7,218 nucleotides of DNA, from the NCBI GenBank assembly GCA_031277075.1, contig JAISLV010000120.1:1-7218 (forward strand), in the 5' to 3' direction. The stretch comes from Endomicrobium sp. (GTDB lineage Bacteria > Elusimicrobiota > Endomicrobiia > Endomicrobiales > Endomicrobiaceae). The notes under the pieces are model-generated. The model was given only the letters and a program-made list of their open reading frames with translations, was not told where the DNA came from and made no database searches. This document shows positions 1 through 6,548 of this stretch, one piece after another. A program made the position numbers and the translations under genes. Position 1 is the first letter of the stretch, and each line of letters begins with the position of its first letter.

Positions 1-3000
1 ATACGGGAGCAATGACAATCAGCGCAAGCGGGGCAGGATTTAGCGGGGCGTATTATCAAAACGTAATGGGAGCTACGACGTTAACAACTGCAGATTTTAA
101 CGGGGCGCACAATATAAGCAACGGGATATTTGTATTTGGGACAGGTTCGTCAATGAGCGGAGGTTCTAGTTATACATTAAGCGGAAACGGTAACTTGAGA
201 ATAGATTTAGCAGGATTTAATATAAACAGACCTATAACGGGAACGGCAGGAAGCATAACAAAAAACAATGCGGGAGCATTGACAATCAGCGCAAGCGGGG
301 GAAATTTTAGTGGGACTTATATTCAAAATGTAGCGGGAACAACGACATTGAACGCGGTGGATTTTGCAGGGGGGCATACAATAAGCGCAGGGGATTATAT
401 ATTTGGAACAGGTTCATCAATGGGCGGGACATATACATTAAGAGGCACGGGGAATTTAAAAATAGACATAGCGGCATTTACTAACAACAGACCGATAGTA
501 GGTACGAGTGGAAAAATGACAAAAACCAGCGTGGGAGCATTGACAATAATCGCAAGCGGAGCAAGTTTTGGCGGGACATATACGCAAACAAATGGAAACA
601 CAATATTGACGGCGGCAAGTTTTACAGGGTTACATAATATTGAGGTAGGCAAATTTGAAGTTCAAGGAGCGGGGGCAAGTATAAGCGCGGGAGCTAGCTT
701 TGCGCTTGGCGGTGACTTAAGATTAACGACAGACAATGATTTAACAATAGACGGCGCAATAAGCGGAACTGTCAGCGGAGCTATACATAAAAATGGCGTA
801 GGGGACTTCAATATAGCAGGCGACGGAAGCGGTTTTTTAGGGACTTTTACGCAAGGCGCGGGAAATACCATACTTTCATCAAATAGTTTTTCGGGTCAGC
901 ACAATATTAGCAGCGGAAGTTTCACTTTTGCAAGCGGCTCGTATATAATGGCAAGCTCTACTTTTACGCTAAGTACTGCGACGGCGTTGAACATAACTAC
1001 AGATGAATATTTGTCTGTGAACGGAAACATCAAAAGTTTAAGCGAAAACACGGCGATAAATAAAACAGGCGAGGGAACGTTAAAATTAACTGGCAACAAC
1101 TCTTTTTTTAAAGGAACATTTACGCAAAGCTCAGGAACGACAATCATCGCGGGGAAAGATTTCAACGGGGATCACAATATAAAGGGCGGAGTATTTAGTA
1201 TAGAAGACGGAGCTGAGTTACAGAGTGCAAAATATATAATAGACGAAGGCGCTGTTTTTCAAGTAAATACGACATCTGACAGTTTTGAGTTAAAAGGGCT
1301 GCTAAGCGGAGGCGGAACAATAATTAAAATCGGCGAAGGGAAATTATATTTAACGGGTAGCAATTCATTTACTGGGGATTTTAGGCAAAGCGGGGGAGAG
1401 ACGGAAGTAAGTGAAAGCCTAAAGGGGCGTCACTATATAACAGGCGGGACATTTATTTTTAGAGACGGAAGCGAAATGAAAAGCAGCGCGGAATACGAAG
1501 TAACAGGGAGCGGGATTTTAAGGATAGTGAACAATCACAGCGATTTAGATTTCAATGGGCAGATAACGGGCGACGGCACAGTTGAAAAAGAAGGCAAAAA
1601 AACGCTTAATTTAAGCGAAGGAAGCGAAATAAGATTTACGGGAGATTTCAGAGTAAACGGTGGAACGCTGTTTGTTCAAAACCAAAGTTCTATGACTTTA
1701 TCGGGGATTGAAATAAACGAGAGCGGGACATATACGTCGGTTGACGGGAAAATAAATGATCCCTTGCAAGTTGGAATAAACGGCGCGAGGTTAAACGGGA
1801 ATATAAATCTTGACGCCGATTTAGGTATGTTTGAAGCGGATGCAATAAAGTCTGAAGGGAACATAGATATAAATTCTTCGGCGAAATTAAATGTAAATAC
1901 GTTTGGTATAGTAAAATCCACATATACAAAAATACCGATACTTATTTCGGAGGGAAATATAACGGGCAATTTTGGCGGCGAACCTATAGAAATATCAGGC
2001 TATACAAGGACGCTGGGCGGAATAAATTACGTTTTGCAGACGTCAACGGACAGCAAAAATCTATATTTATTGAGAATAGGCGGGAGCAATTATTCAACGG
2101 GCGAGCTTTCGGGTTTAACGCACAATCAAATTGAGATAGCGCGGAGTTTAGATAGAATATCGGCGGGGTTTTTAAACGGAGCGCAGCTTAGCGTCGGCAT
2201 GGAAGATTTAGTATTTAGCAGAGTCGCGGCATTGGCAAGCGACGAAGATAAGATACGCGCATTAGACGAGCTAGCGGGTTCAATAATAGCAAACGCGCTG
2301 GTTATGGGGGCGACGGGACGCGCAGACGAGGAAATTTTCAACAAAGTAAAGTGGGACGGTATTAATAAATCGGCATGGGGACATATAAATTTTTACGGAG
2401 CAAATTACGCAAAAGACGAAAATGCCGGGCAGACAAATTTTGGGGGATACGGATTTACGGGCGGTTCAAACTTAGCTTTTGGGAACAATTGGGTTGCAGG
2501 GGTATATGCGGGGATAGGATTTTCAAATATGGAACAAGACAACAGCGTTGCCGATATGAGCGAATTTGGAGCGGGCTTATACGGCGGATATTTTGGAGAG
2601 AGAGTAGACGTTAAAGCCAGAATTTACGCTGGGATTTTAAATTATGCTATAGACAGGAATATGGATATTATTGGTCTTCAGGCAAATTCGGAGTTTGGGG
2701 CGTATAATTTAAAATTTGACGTGAGAGCAGAGCGTGTGAACGAAATAAACGAGTTATACGGCTATGCGTTATTTGGGCAAGTAAAAAGCGGGTATGAGGG
2801 AAATTCCAGCGTAAAGGAAAGCGGAGCTGGCGCTGCGAATTTGGAAATATATGCGGGAAGTTATTTTAAAATGGAACTATTAGGCGGAGCGGAGCTGAAT
2901 TTTAACAATGGGAAATTAATATGGCGCGCAAAAGCTTTCGGGGGATATTTGTTATCTGGGAGCAGACCGTCTTTTAAAGGAAGATTTGCAGACAGCGGGG

Positions 3001-3518
3001 AAAAAATAGAGATATACGGAAGCGAGAGGGGAAGTTTGGGGGCTGGAATTTCTTGGGGAGCTGAATACAAAATAACGAATCAGATAAACGCATACTTAAA
3101 TCTTACATTTGACGCTGCTGAAAGATACAGCGGGTATTACGGACAGGTTGGCGCGTCATACAGATTTGGATTTGAAAGCGAAGATGATGAGGAAAGCGGA
3201 GCGGAAATTGCGCAGGATACAAAACAAAAAGGTCATAGCGATGAAGTAATGGCGGTTTTAAACGAAAGCGGAGCTGACGAAATATGGGACGTTAACCGAG
3301 CGGGAGAAAAAGTGAGTTTGACGGGCGCGGCGTCAATGAAATTAAAAGTAAAAGAGGGCAGTCATATAAATATGCTGACTTTTGAGCAAAAAGTTTATGT
3401 TTTTTCAAAAACATCCGACGCCGCCGCAAATAATTTTTACAATAAACTAAAAGCCGCAGGAGCAGAGATAGAACCCTCCGATTTGAAAAAAATTGACGGA
3501 GTTGATTTGGAAAAATAA
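1..3518 (+). CDS. Autotransporter-like outer-membrane protein with tandem passenger repeats, 5'-partial
   Basis: The frame is open from base 3. The first Met (base 12) lies inside a repeat unit, since the Thr-Gly-Ala-Met-Thr-Ile-Ser around it matches later Ala-Gly-Ala-Leu-Thr-Ile-Ser, so the true start and signal peptide lie upstream. Numbering from that Met, residues 1-529 are six repeats rich in Gly, Ser, Thr and Asn, without Cys, resembling beta-helix passenger repeats (GxLxLxGxNxFxG style). Residues 530 to about 690 are a degenerate seventh unit plus extra strands. Residues 701-785 resemble the helical linker of type V secretion proteins (LTHNQIEIARSLD at 702; LDELAG at 751). Residues 789-1054 alternate aromatic and small residues and end in ASYRFGF, a typical barrel of about 266 residues. 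Family knowledge: the barrel sits in the outer membrane and the passenger is surface-exposed, often adhesive. Residues 1055-1168 are an atypical tail after the last strand. Passenger function is unknown. No promoter is visible. Confidence 0.88.
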   Translation, partial: TGAMTISASGAGFSGAYYQNVMGATTLTTADFNGAHNISNGIFVFGTGSSMSGGSSYTLSGNGNLRIDLAGFNINRPITGTAGSITKNNAGALTISASGGNFSGTYIQNVAGTTTLNAVDFAGGHTISAGDYIFGTGSSMGGTYTLRGTGNLKIDIAAFTNNRPIVGTSGKMTKTSVGALTIIASGASFGGTYTQTNGNTILTAASFTGLHNIEVGKFEVQGAGASISAGASFALGGDLRLTTDNDLTIDGAISGTVSGAIHKNGVGDFNIAGDGSGFLGTFTQGAGNTILSSNSFSGQHNISSGSFTFASGSYIMASSTFTLSTATALNITTDEYLSVNGNIKSLSENTAINKTGEGTLKLTGNNSFFKGTFTQSSGTTIIAGKDFNGDHNIKGGVFSIEDGAELQSAKYIIDEGAVFQVNTTSDSFELKGLLSGGGTIIKIGEGKLYLTGSNSFTGDFRQSGGETEVSESLKGRHYITGGTFIFRDGSEMKSSAEYEVTGSGILRIVNNHSDLDFNGQITGDGTVEKEGKKTLNLSEGSEIRFTGDFRVNGGTLFVQNQSSMTLSGIEINESGTYTSVDGKINDPLQVGINGARLNGNINLDADLGMFEADAIKSEGNIDINSSAKLNVNTFGIVKSTYTKIPILISEGNITGNFGGEPIEISGYTRTLGGINYVLQTSTDSKNLYLLRIGGSNYSTGELSGLTHNQIEIARSLDRISAGFLNGAQLSVGMEDLVFSRVAALASDEDKIRALDELAGSIIANALVMGATGRADEEIFNKVKWDGINKSAWGHINFYGANYAKDENAGQTNFGGYGFTGGSNLAFGNNWVAGVYAGIGFSNMEQDNSVADMSEFGAGLYGGYFGERVDVKARIYAGILNYAIDRNMDIIGLQANSEFGAYNLKFDVRAERVNEINELYGYALFGQVKSGYEGNSSVKESGAGAANLEIYAGSYFKMELLGGAELNFNNGKLIWRAKAFGGYLLSGSRPSFKGRFADSGEKIEIYGSERGSLGAGISWGAEYKITNQINAYLNLTFDAAERYSGYYGQVGASYRFGFESEDDEESGAEIAQDTKQKGHSDEVMAVLNESGADEIWDVNRAGEKVSLTGAASMKLKVKEGSHINMLTFEQKVYVFSKTSDAAANNFYNKLKAAGAEIEPSDLKKIDGVDLEK
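6..1598 (+). repeat. Six tandem passenger repeats of 87-91 codons
   Basis: Unit boundaries, set at the Gly that opens each GxLxI/L motif, are 6-272, 273-533, 534-800, 801-1073, 1074-1337 and 1338-1598. These are 89, 87, 89, 91, 88 and 87 codons. Each unit carries F-x-G-(T/A/D)-(Y/F)-x-Q, then 15-17 residues later G-x-H-x-I-x-x-G. The repeats nearest the left edge are closest at DNA level: bases 4-33 and 271-300 differ at one position, and 532-562 is a further variant. Later units match only as protein. A unit starting at 1599 keeps the opening strand and FTGDFRVNGGTL but lacks the G-x-H-x-I motif. More copies probably lie upstream of the window. Confidence 0.85.
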
Positions 3519-3528
3519 TCAACAAATG

Positions 3529-3560
3529 CAGCTAAGCAGCTAGGCGGCTGGGCGGCTAGG
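3529..3560. repeat. Degenerate 8-bp tandem repeat, four units
   Basis: Just after the autotransporter stop, four consecutive octamers read cagctaag, cagctagg, cggctggg and cggctagg. The same cggctggg word recurs at the end of the second 50-bp repeat downstream (about 3689-3697), so the whole intergenic region seems built from related modules. No coding potential is seen. It may be slippage-derived. Confidence 0.6.
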
Positions 3561-3604
3561 TAACGACAAAGACGGATGTATAGAGGCATGGCAACAGCAG
3601 AACG

Positions 3605-3704
3605 AGATTGCGGGTCAAGCCCGCAATGACGGCAACAGGCAGTTGGGCAACGACAGATTGCGGGTCAAGCCCGCAATGACGGCAACAGGCGGCTGGGCAG
3701 AGAC
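3605..3704. repeat. Two tandem 50-bp units, each with a perfect palindrome
   Basis: Bases 3605-3640 and 3655-3690 are identical over 36 bp. The following 14 bp (3641-3654 and 3691-3704) are similar, which gives a 50-bp period. Each copy contains attgcggg-tcaag-cccgcaat, a perfect 8-bp inverted repeat with a 5-nt loop (3607-3627 and 3657-3677), followed by gacggcaaca. This looks like an interspersed intergenic palindromic element of REP type. From memory, similar gtcattgcgggcttgacccgcaat words occur between genes in several bacterial groups; I could not verify this here. As RNA, each copy could fold into a hairpin that protects or terminates the upstream transcript, but neither is followed by a T-tract. 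Confidence 0.75.
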
Positions 3705-3748
3705 AAACGCCTAACCGCTTAATTGCGAGTTTTTTGCAGGTCTCAAAT

Positions 3749-3773
3749 AAAAAAAGCTTAAAGGGCTTTTTTT
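3749..3773. terminator. Bidirectional intrinsic terminator between convergent genes
   Basis: Bases 3749-3757 (aaaaaaagc) pair with 3765-3773 (gcttttttt) around the 7-nt loop ttaaagg. On the minus strand the stem is followed by a T-rich run (ttattt) and lies 12 bp beyond the stop of the carboxynorspermidine synthase gene. On the plus strand the descending arm itself is a T-tract. An outer 8-bp inverted repeat (aattgcga at 3721-3728 and tcgcaatt at 3778-3785) encloses the element and abuts the minus-strand stop codon. The stem is mostly A-T, so its strength on the plus strand is uncertain. Confidence 0.65.
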
Positions 3774-3785
3774 AATATCGCAATT

Positions 3786-5051
3786 CTATTGTTGTTTCTT
3801 TTCTTCTTTTTTGCGCGGAATTCTTTTTTTGGAATAACTCACTTTTATAGTTTCTGTAGGAAGACCTATATTATTTAACAAGTCTAAAAACGGGTCGGGG
3901 TCAAGCTCTTCAACATTTGCCATAGTCTTTACATCCCAGTCGCCTCTTGCTACTAAAATCGCGGCGGCTACCGCAGGAACGCCCGCCGTATAGCTTATTG
4001 CTTGGCTCTCAACTTCTTCATAACAGGTTTTGTGGTCGCAGACATTGTAAATAAAAAGCTCTTTTTTGCGTCCGTCTTTCGTTCCGACTATTAAATCGCC
4101 GATACAAGTGTTTCCCGTATAATTTGGCGCGAGAGTTTTAGGGTCGGGCAGGCAGGCTTTTACTACTTTTAAAGGCACTACTTCTAAGCCTTCGGCAGTT
4201 TTTACGGGCTTTTCCGAAAGCAATCCTATATTTTTCAAAATTGTAAAAACGTTTATATAATGGTCGCTAAATCCCATCCAAAACCTTACGGAGTTTGCGT
4301 CCATATTTTTTGAAAGAGAATGTATTTCGTCATGTCCCGTAAGATATATAGTTTGTTTGCCTACTACGGGAAAATCGTAAATTTTCTTTTCGCTGTGAAC
4401 GGGCATTTCAACCCATTTTCTGTCTATGTAAGTCCAAACTTTATGAAATTCTCTGAAATTTATCTCGGGGTCAAAGTTAGTGGCGAAATATTTTCCGTGC
4501 GAGCCGGCGTTTACGTCCATAATATCTATAGCGTCAATCGTATCAAAAAAATGTTTCTTTGCGTAAGCCGCGTAGGCGTTCACAACGCCGGGGTCAAAGC
4601 CCGCTCCCAAAATCGCCGTAACGCCTTTCTGCGCGCAGCGGTCTTTGCGTTTCCATTCGTAATTTGCATACCACGGCGGGTTTTCGCAAACTTTGTTCGG
4701 CTCTTCGTGTATGGCGGTGTCTATGTAAGCCGCGCCCGTTTCTATGCAGGCTTCAAGTATTGACATATTGCAAAACGCCGACGCTAAATTTACGGCGATT
4801 GAAACGTCTAATTTTTTTATCAGCTTAACGGTCTCCGCGACGTTTAAAGCGTCTATTCTTGCCGCCTGAATTTTCTTTGACGGATCTTTATAATTGTTTT
4901 TTCTTTCTATGCTTTCTAAAATATCGTGGCAAGCGTCCAAAGAGCGCGACGCTATGTAAAGGTTTCCGAACAAATCGTTGTTTTGCGCAAGTTTGTGCGC
5001 CGCAACATGCGCCACGCCGCCAGCGCCAACAAGAAGAACGTTTCTTTTCAT
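3786..5051 (-). CDS. Carboxynorspermidine/carboxyspermidine synthase (dehydrogenase), saccharopine dehydrogenase-like
   Basis: This encodes a 421-residue cytosolic enzyme. In its family it condenses L-aspartate semialdehyde with a diamine (1,3-diaminopropane or putrescine) and reduces the imine with NADPH to carboxynorspermidine or carboxyspermidine. Sequence signs are an N-terminal Rossmann motif VLLVGAGGVA (residues 5-14), an ASR at 34-36 fitting NADP 2'-phosphate contact, NLASAF at 88-93, GAxYIDTAIHE at 106-116 and GAGFDPGV at 149-156, all typical of the saccharopine-dehydrogenase fold. The length suits the family. The C-terminus is a Lys/Arg-rich tail. An in-frame ATG 36 bp upstream (5087) exists, but I chose 5051 because AGGCGGT (5058-5064) sits 6 nt before it and the Rossmann strand follows directly. 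The upstream minus-strand gene encodes the next enzyme, NspC, which supports this role over lysine metabolism. Diamine preference cannot be read from sequence. Confidence 0.88.
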   Translation of the reverse strand: MKRNVLLVGAGGVAHVAAHKLAQNNDLFGNLYIASRSLDACHDILESIERKNNYKDPSKKIQAARIDALNVAETVKLIKKLDVSIAVNLASAFCNMSILEACIETGAAYIDTAIHEEPNKVCENPPWYANYEWKRKDRCAQKGVTAILGAGFDPGVVNAYAAYAKKHFFDTIDAIDIMDVNAGSHGKYFATNFDPEINFREFHKVWTYIDRKWVEMPVHSEKKIYDFPVVGKQTIYLTGHDEIHSLSKNMDANSVRFWMGFSDHYINVFTILKNIGLLSEKPVKTAEGLEVVPLKVVKACLPDPKTLAPNYTGNTCIGDLIVGTKDGRKKELFIYNVCDHKTCYEEVESQAISYTAGVPAVAAAILVARGDWDVKTMANVEELDPDPFLDLLNNIGLPTETIKVSYSKKRIPRKKEEKKQQ

Positions 5052-5057
5052 TTTTTT

Positions 5058-5064
5058 ACCGCCT
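5058..5064 (-). promoter_or_regulatory. Shine-Dalgarno site deciding the synthase start
   Basis: On the minus strand AGGCGGT, one mismatch from AGGAGGT, lies 6 nt upstream of the ATG at 5051. It falls inside the longer reading frame that begins at 5087, so it argues for the shorter protein. Confidence 0.65.
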
Positions 5065-5143
5065 CGTCTAAAATTTTGAAAATACAAAAGCGCGCGTCTC
5101 TAAAAAACTTAAATCCCATTAATATTTACAGGCTTACAGGCAA

Positions 5144-5180
5144 ACCCTAGCCGATTGAGGGATAGAAAGCGGGCTAGGGT
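5144..5180 (-). terminator. Intercistronic hairpin directly after nspC
   Basis: A perfect 9-bp inverted repeat (accctagcc at 5144-5152, ggctagggt at 5172-5180) with a 19-nt loop begins immediately beyond the nspC stop codon. The minus-strand RNA after the stem reads UUUGCCUG, a poor U-tract. It is therefore a weak or partial terminator at best, or an mRNA-stabilising or processing hairpin between the two polyamine genes. A tandem 8-bp duplication (ttacaggc at 5126-5133 and 5134-5141) follows it in transcription order. Confidence 0.5.
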
Positions 5181-6281
5181 CTACGATAAACTTTTCACAA
5201 AATCTTTATAATCAAATTGTCTGACTAGCTCTATTTTTCCGTTAAGCCGTTTTACCGCTATAGACGGCATTTTGACGCCGTTAAACCAATTTTTCTTTAC
5301 CATAGTGTATCCTGCGGCGTCTGAAAAACGTATTTTAGAACCGACTTTTAATTTTCGCGCGATTTTATAAGTTCCAAAAACGTCGCCCGCCAAACATGAG
5401 CGTCCCGCTATTATATATTCGTTAGAACCTTTTTTCTCGTTAAGTTTTGCGCGTTCCCTGTAAATAAGCAGGTCTAAAGTATGCGCTTCCGTCGAAGCGT
5501 CGACTATAGCTATATTTTTTTCGTTTTTTACGACGTCTAAAACCGTAGTCGCAAGCTCGCAGCATTTCGTAACTGCCGCTTCGCCGGGTTCAAGATAAAC
5601 CTGAACGTTGAACTTTTGCGAAAACTCTTTTAACTTTGCGCAAAACCGGGCAAGAGGGTATCCGTCTTTTGTGAACGATATTCCTCCGCCCAGACTTACC
5701 CAATTTATTTTTTGTAAAACCTTTTCGTATTTTTTTGAAATAAAATCAAGCATTTTTGAAAAAGCGGCGAAATCTTCGTTTTCGCAATTGTAATGAAACA
5801 TTACACCGTCTATTTTATTTAACGCAGACATCGCTTCTTTTACGTCAAATACGCCAAGCCGCGAATATTTCCTAGACGGGTCCGCCAAATCAAAATGCGA
5901 ATAACTTACCGACGGATTTATGCGAAGACCGACTTTTAAATTTTTTACGTCTTTATAAAACCGCTTTAACTGCGACGCCGAATTAAAAATAATTTTATCG
6001 GAAATTTTTTTAAGCCCGTCTATGTCTTCTTTAGAATAAGCTACGCTAAACGCATGCGTTTCTTTGCCAAACATCTCGGCTCCGAGCTTTGCTTCGTAAA
6101 GCGAAGAGCTTGTAGTCCCGTCCATATATTTTGACATAAGACTAAAAACGGCGGGAGTTGAAAAACATTTTAAAGCCAATACTGTCTTTGCTCCTGAATT
6201 TTTGCGCAAATATTCTATTTTTTTTAAATTGCCAAGCAGCGCGCGTTCGTCTATTAAATAATAAGGCGTTTGAAGAATCAT
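5181..6281 (-). CDS. nspC: Carboxynorspermidine decarboxylase NspC
   Basis: This encodes a 366-residue, PLP-dependent, alanine-racemase-fold decarboxylase. The family removes the carboxyl group from carboxynorspermidine or carboxyspermidine to give norspermidine or spermidine in the cytosol. Visible marks are TPYYLID at the N-terminus (residues 5-11), LALKCF with the expected PLP lysine at K38, FHYNCEN at 162-168, the Gly-rich SLGGGISF at 196-203, EPGEA at 231-235, DASTEAH at 261-267, and the C-terminal GRSCLAGD (293-300), whose Cys is the likely catalytic residue contributed across the dimer. Length is normal for the family (about 360-400), shorter than diaminopimelate or arginine decarboxylases. 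The start is supported by GGAG (6288-6291) 6 nt upstream. The carboxynorspermidine synthase gene lies 129 bp downstream on the same strand, matching the pathway. The decarboxylase is first in this pair. Confidence 0.93.
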   Translation of the reverse strand: MILQTPYYLIDERALLGNLKKIEYLRKNSGAKTVLALKCFSTPAVFSLMSKYMDGTTSSSLYEAKLGAEMFGKETHAFSVAYSKEDIDGLKKISDKIIFNSASQLKRFYKDVKNLKVGLRINPSVSYSHFDLADPSRKYSRLGVFDVKEAMSALNKIDGVMFHYNCENEDFAAFSKMLDFISKKYEKVLQKINWVSLGGGISFTKDGYPLARFCAKLKEFSQKFNVQVYLEPGEAAVTKCCELATTVLDVVKNEKNIAIVDASTEAHTLDLLIYRERAKLNEKKGSNEYIIAGRSCLAGDVFGTYKIARKLKVGSKIRFSDAAGYTMVKKNWFNGVKMPSIAVKRLNGKIELVRQFDYKDFVKSLS

Positions 6282-6287
6282 TTAAAA

Positions 6288-6291
6288 CTCC
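6288..6291 (-). promoter_or_regulatory. Shine-Dalgarno site of nspC
   Basis: On the minus strand GGAG is followed by six nucleotides (ttttaa) and the ATG at 6281, a canonical spacing that fixes the nspC start. Confidence 0.7.
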
Positions 6292-6418
6292 AGTATTTGC
6301 AAGCTATGCGCGTTTATTTTAAGACATAAAATTTACGGTTTCTAGCATTACAGGCTTTTATATGCGCTTTTTAACGAAATAGACGTATTTGTTTTATGCA
6401 ATCAAAAAACAGTTTTTT

Positions 6419-6427
6419 ATTATAGCA
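6419..6427 (-). promoter_or_regulatory. Putative extended -10 promoter for nspC and the synthase
   Basis: The minus strand reads TGCTATAAT: a consensus TATAAT (6424 to 6419) preceded by the TGn extension. No good -35 is seen; the hexamer at 17-bp spacing is AACAGC, which fits an extended -10 promoter. Transcription would start near 6412, leaving a leader of about 130 nt before nspC. A small dyad, aaaaaac-a-gtttttt (6404-6418), covers the predicted start, flanked by tatgc (6395-6399) and gcata (6425-6429). This could be an operator. Confidence 0.5.
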
Positions 6428-6470
6428 TATTTAAAAATTCCGCTGTTTTTTTATGGAACCCCTTGCGGCA

Positions 6471-6515
6471 TAAAAAACGGCTCTCTCTTCAAACGTAAAA
6501 CGAAGAGAGAGCCGT
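6471..6515 (-). terminator. Strong intrinsic terminator of the TonB-dependent receptor gene
   Basis: A perfect 14-bp stem (acggctctctcttc at 6477-6490, gaagagagagccgt at 6502-6515) with an 11-nt loop is followed on the minus strand by TTTTTT (6471-6476). It starts 33 bp beyond the receptor stop codon and should isolate the polyamine genes from receptor transcription. Confidence 0.9.
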
Positions 6516-6548
6516 AAAATATTTTATCAGTTTTGCATTTTTACTTTT

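Noticed and set aside
12..14. ATG at 12 as the true start of the autotransporter
   Set aside because: It aligns with an internal Leu of later repeats, has no signal peptide after it, and the frame is open upstream.
395..1165. Three minus-strand open frames (395-652, 662-871, 896-1165) spaced along the passenger repeats
   Set aside because: They are antisense shadows of the repeats: Pro/Val-rich low-complexity proteins, no ribosome site, and periodic only because the sense repeats are periodic.
3605..3690. Possible minimal CRISPR array (two 36-bp identical repeats)
   Set aside because: The intervening segment is only 14 bp, is itself repeated with changes after the second copy, and there are only two copies, so it is a tandem duplication.
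4320..4763. 147-residue plus-strand open frame inside the synthase gene
   Set aside because: It is antisense to a well-supported conserved enzyme, has no recognisable domain, and is best explained as a codon-bias shadow.
5052..5087. Longer N-terminus for the synthase from the ATG at 5087
   Set aside because: The 12 extra residues precede a canonical Rossmann start, and a good Shine-Dalgarno sits inside them, correctly spaced for 5051.
6282..6412. Riboswitch in the nspC leader
   Set aside because: The leader is long enough, but I could recognise no known aptamer motif or terminator/antiterminator pair in it.
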